Assembly (NCBI GenBank): GCA_021817355.1
Contig: JAKAVI010000011.1
Location: 1-5,272 of the forward strand
Direction: 5' to 3'
From: Pseudomonadota bacterium
GTDB taxonomy: Bacteria > Pseudomonadota > Alphaproteobacteria > Micropepsales > Micropepsaceae
Length of the DNA: 5,272 nt
Part shown: positions 5,272 through 5,272 of the stretch, piece after piece
How the letters are laid out: the number at the start of each line of letters is the position of its first letter
Position numbering within the stretch: the first letter of the stretch is position 1
Made by a program: the position numbers and the translations under genes
Notes under the pieces: model-generated
Seen by the model: the letters and a program-made list of their open reading frames with translations, nothing else
The model's database searches: none
Told to the model about the DNA's origin: nothing

Positions 5272-5272
5272 G

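Overview
This window reads as a compact, moderately GC-rich stretch of a proteobacterial chromosome. The closest-feeling homologues are alphaproteobacterial (for example sphingomonad or rhizobial-type acyl-CoA ligase and MetE-like proteins), but that is a judgement from remembered protein families, not a search. No RNA gene, insertion sequence, integrase, CRISPR array or phage gene is visible. None of the proteins shows a signal peptide or membrane segment, so this is a set of cytoplasmic enzymes plus one regulator.

Layout, left to right. Positions 1-297 (minus) hold the N-terminal 99 codons of an AMP-binding fatty-acyl/aryl-CoA ligase that runs off the left edge. A 93-bp divergent gap follows. 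Positions 391-1521 (plus) encode a 376-aa alpha/beta hydrolase with an intact GNSGGG nucleophile elbow. It meets, tail to tail with a 4-nt gap, a MarR-family regulator (1526-2047, minus). The 165-bp gap from 2048 to 2212 is rich in control signals: a near-consensus sigma70 promoter whose -10 box lies inside a perfect 10-bp-arm inverted repeat, a second inverted repeat and a 13-bp direct repeat. This promoter drives a 345-aa MetE-like zinc methyltransferase/alkyltransferase made of the catalytic core only (2213-3250, plus). Its stop codon shares the tetranucleotide CTAG with the stop of the last gene of a minus-strand operon. That operon enters from the right edge: an enolase-like protein (C-terminal 126 codons visible), a D-2-hydroxyacid dehydrogenase (4-nt ATGA overlap) and an alpha/beta-hydrolase-fold protein (1-nt gap).

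How the parts may fit together (inference): a CoA ligase, two hydrolase-fold proteins, a 2-hydroxyacid dehydrogenase, a MetE-like methyl-group handler and a MarR repressor look like a small catabolic island. It might degrade a methylated or methoxylated carboxylic acid, or a related thioether, with MarR sensing the substrate or its CoA ester. No substrate can be assigned from sequence.

The most notable point is that all three proteins of the right-hand operon depart from their family's canonical active-site or cofactor motif: Gly in place of the nucleophilic Ser in the hydrolase, Ala in place of the conserved His of the enolase SHRSGE motif, and Pro in place of the third Gly of the dinucleotide-binding loop in the dehydrogenase. 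These look like repurposed paralogues rather than housekeeping enzymes.
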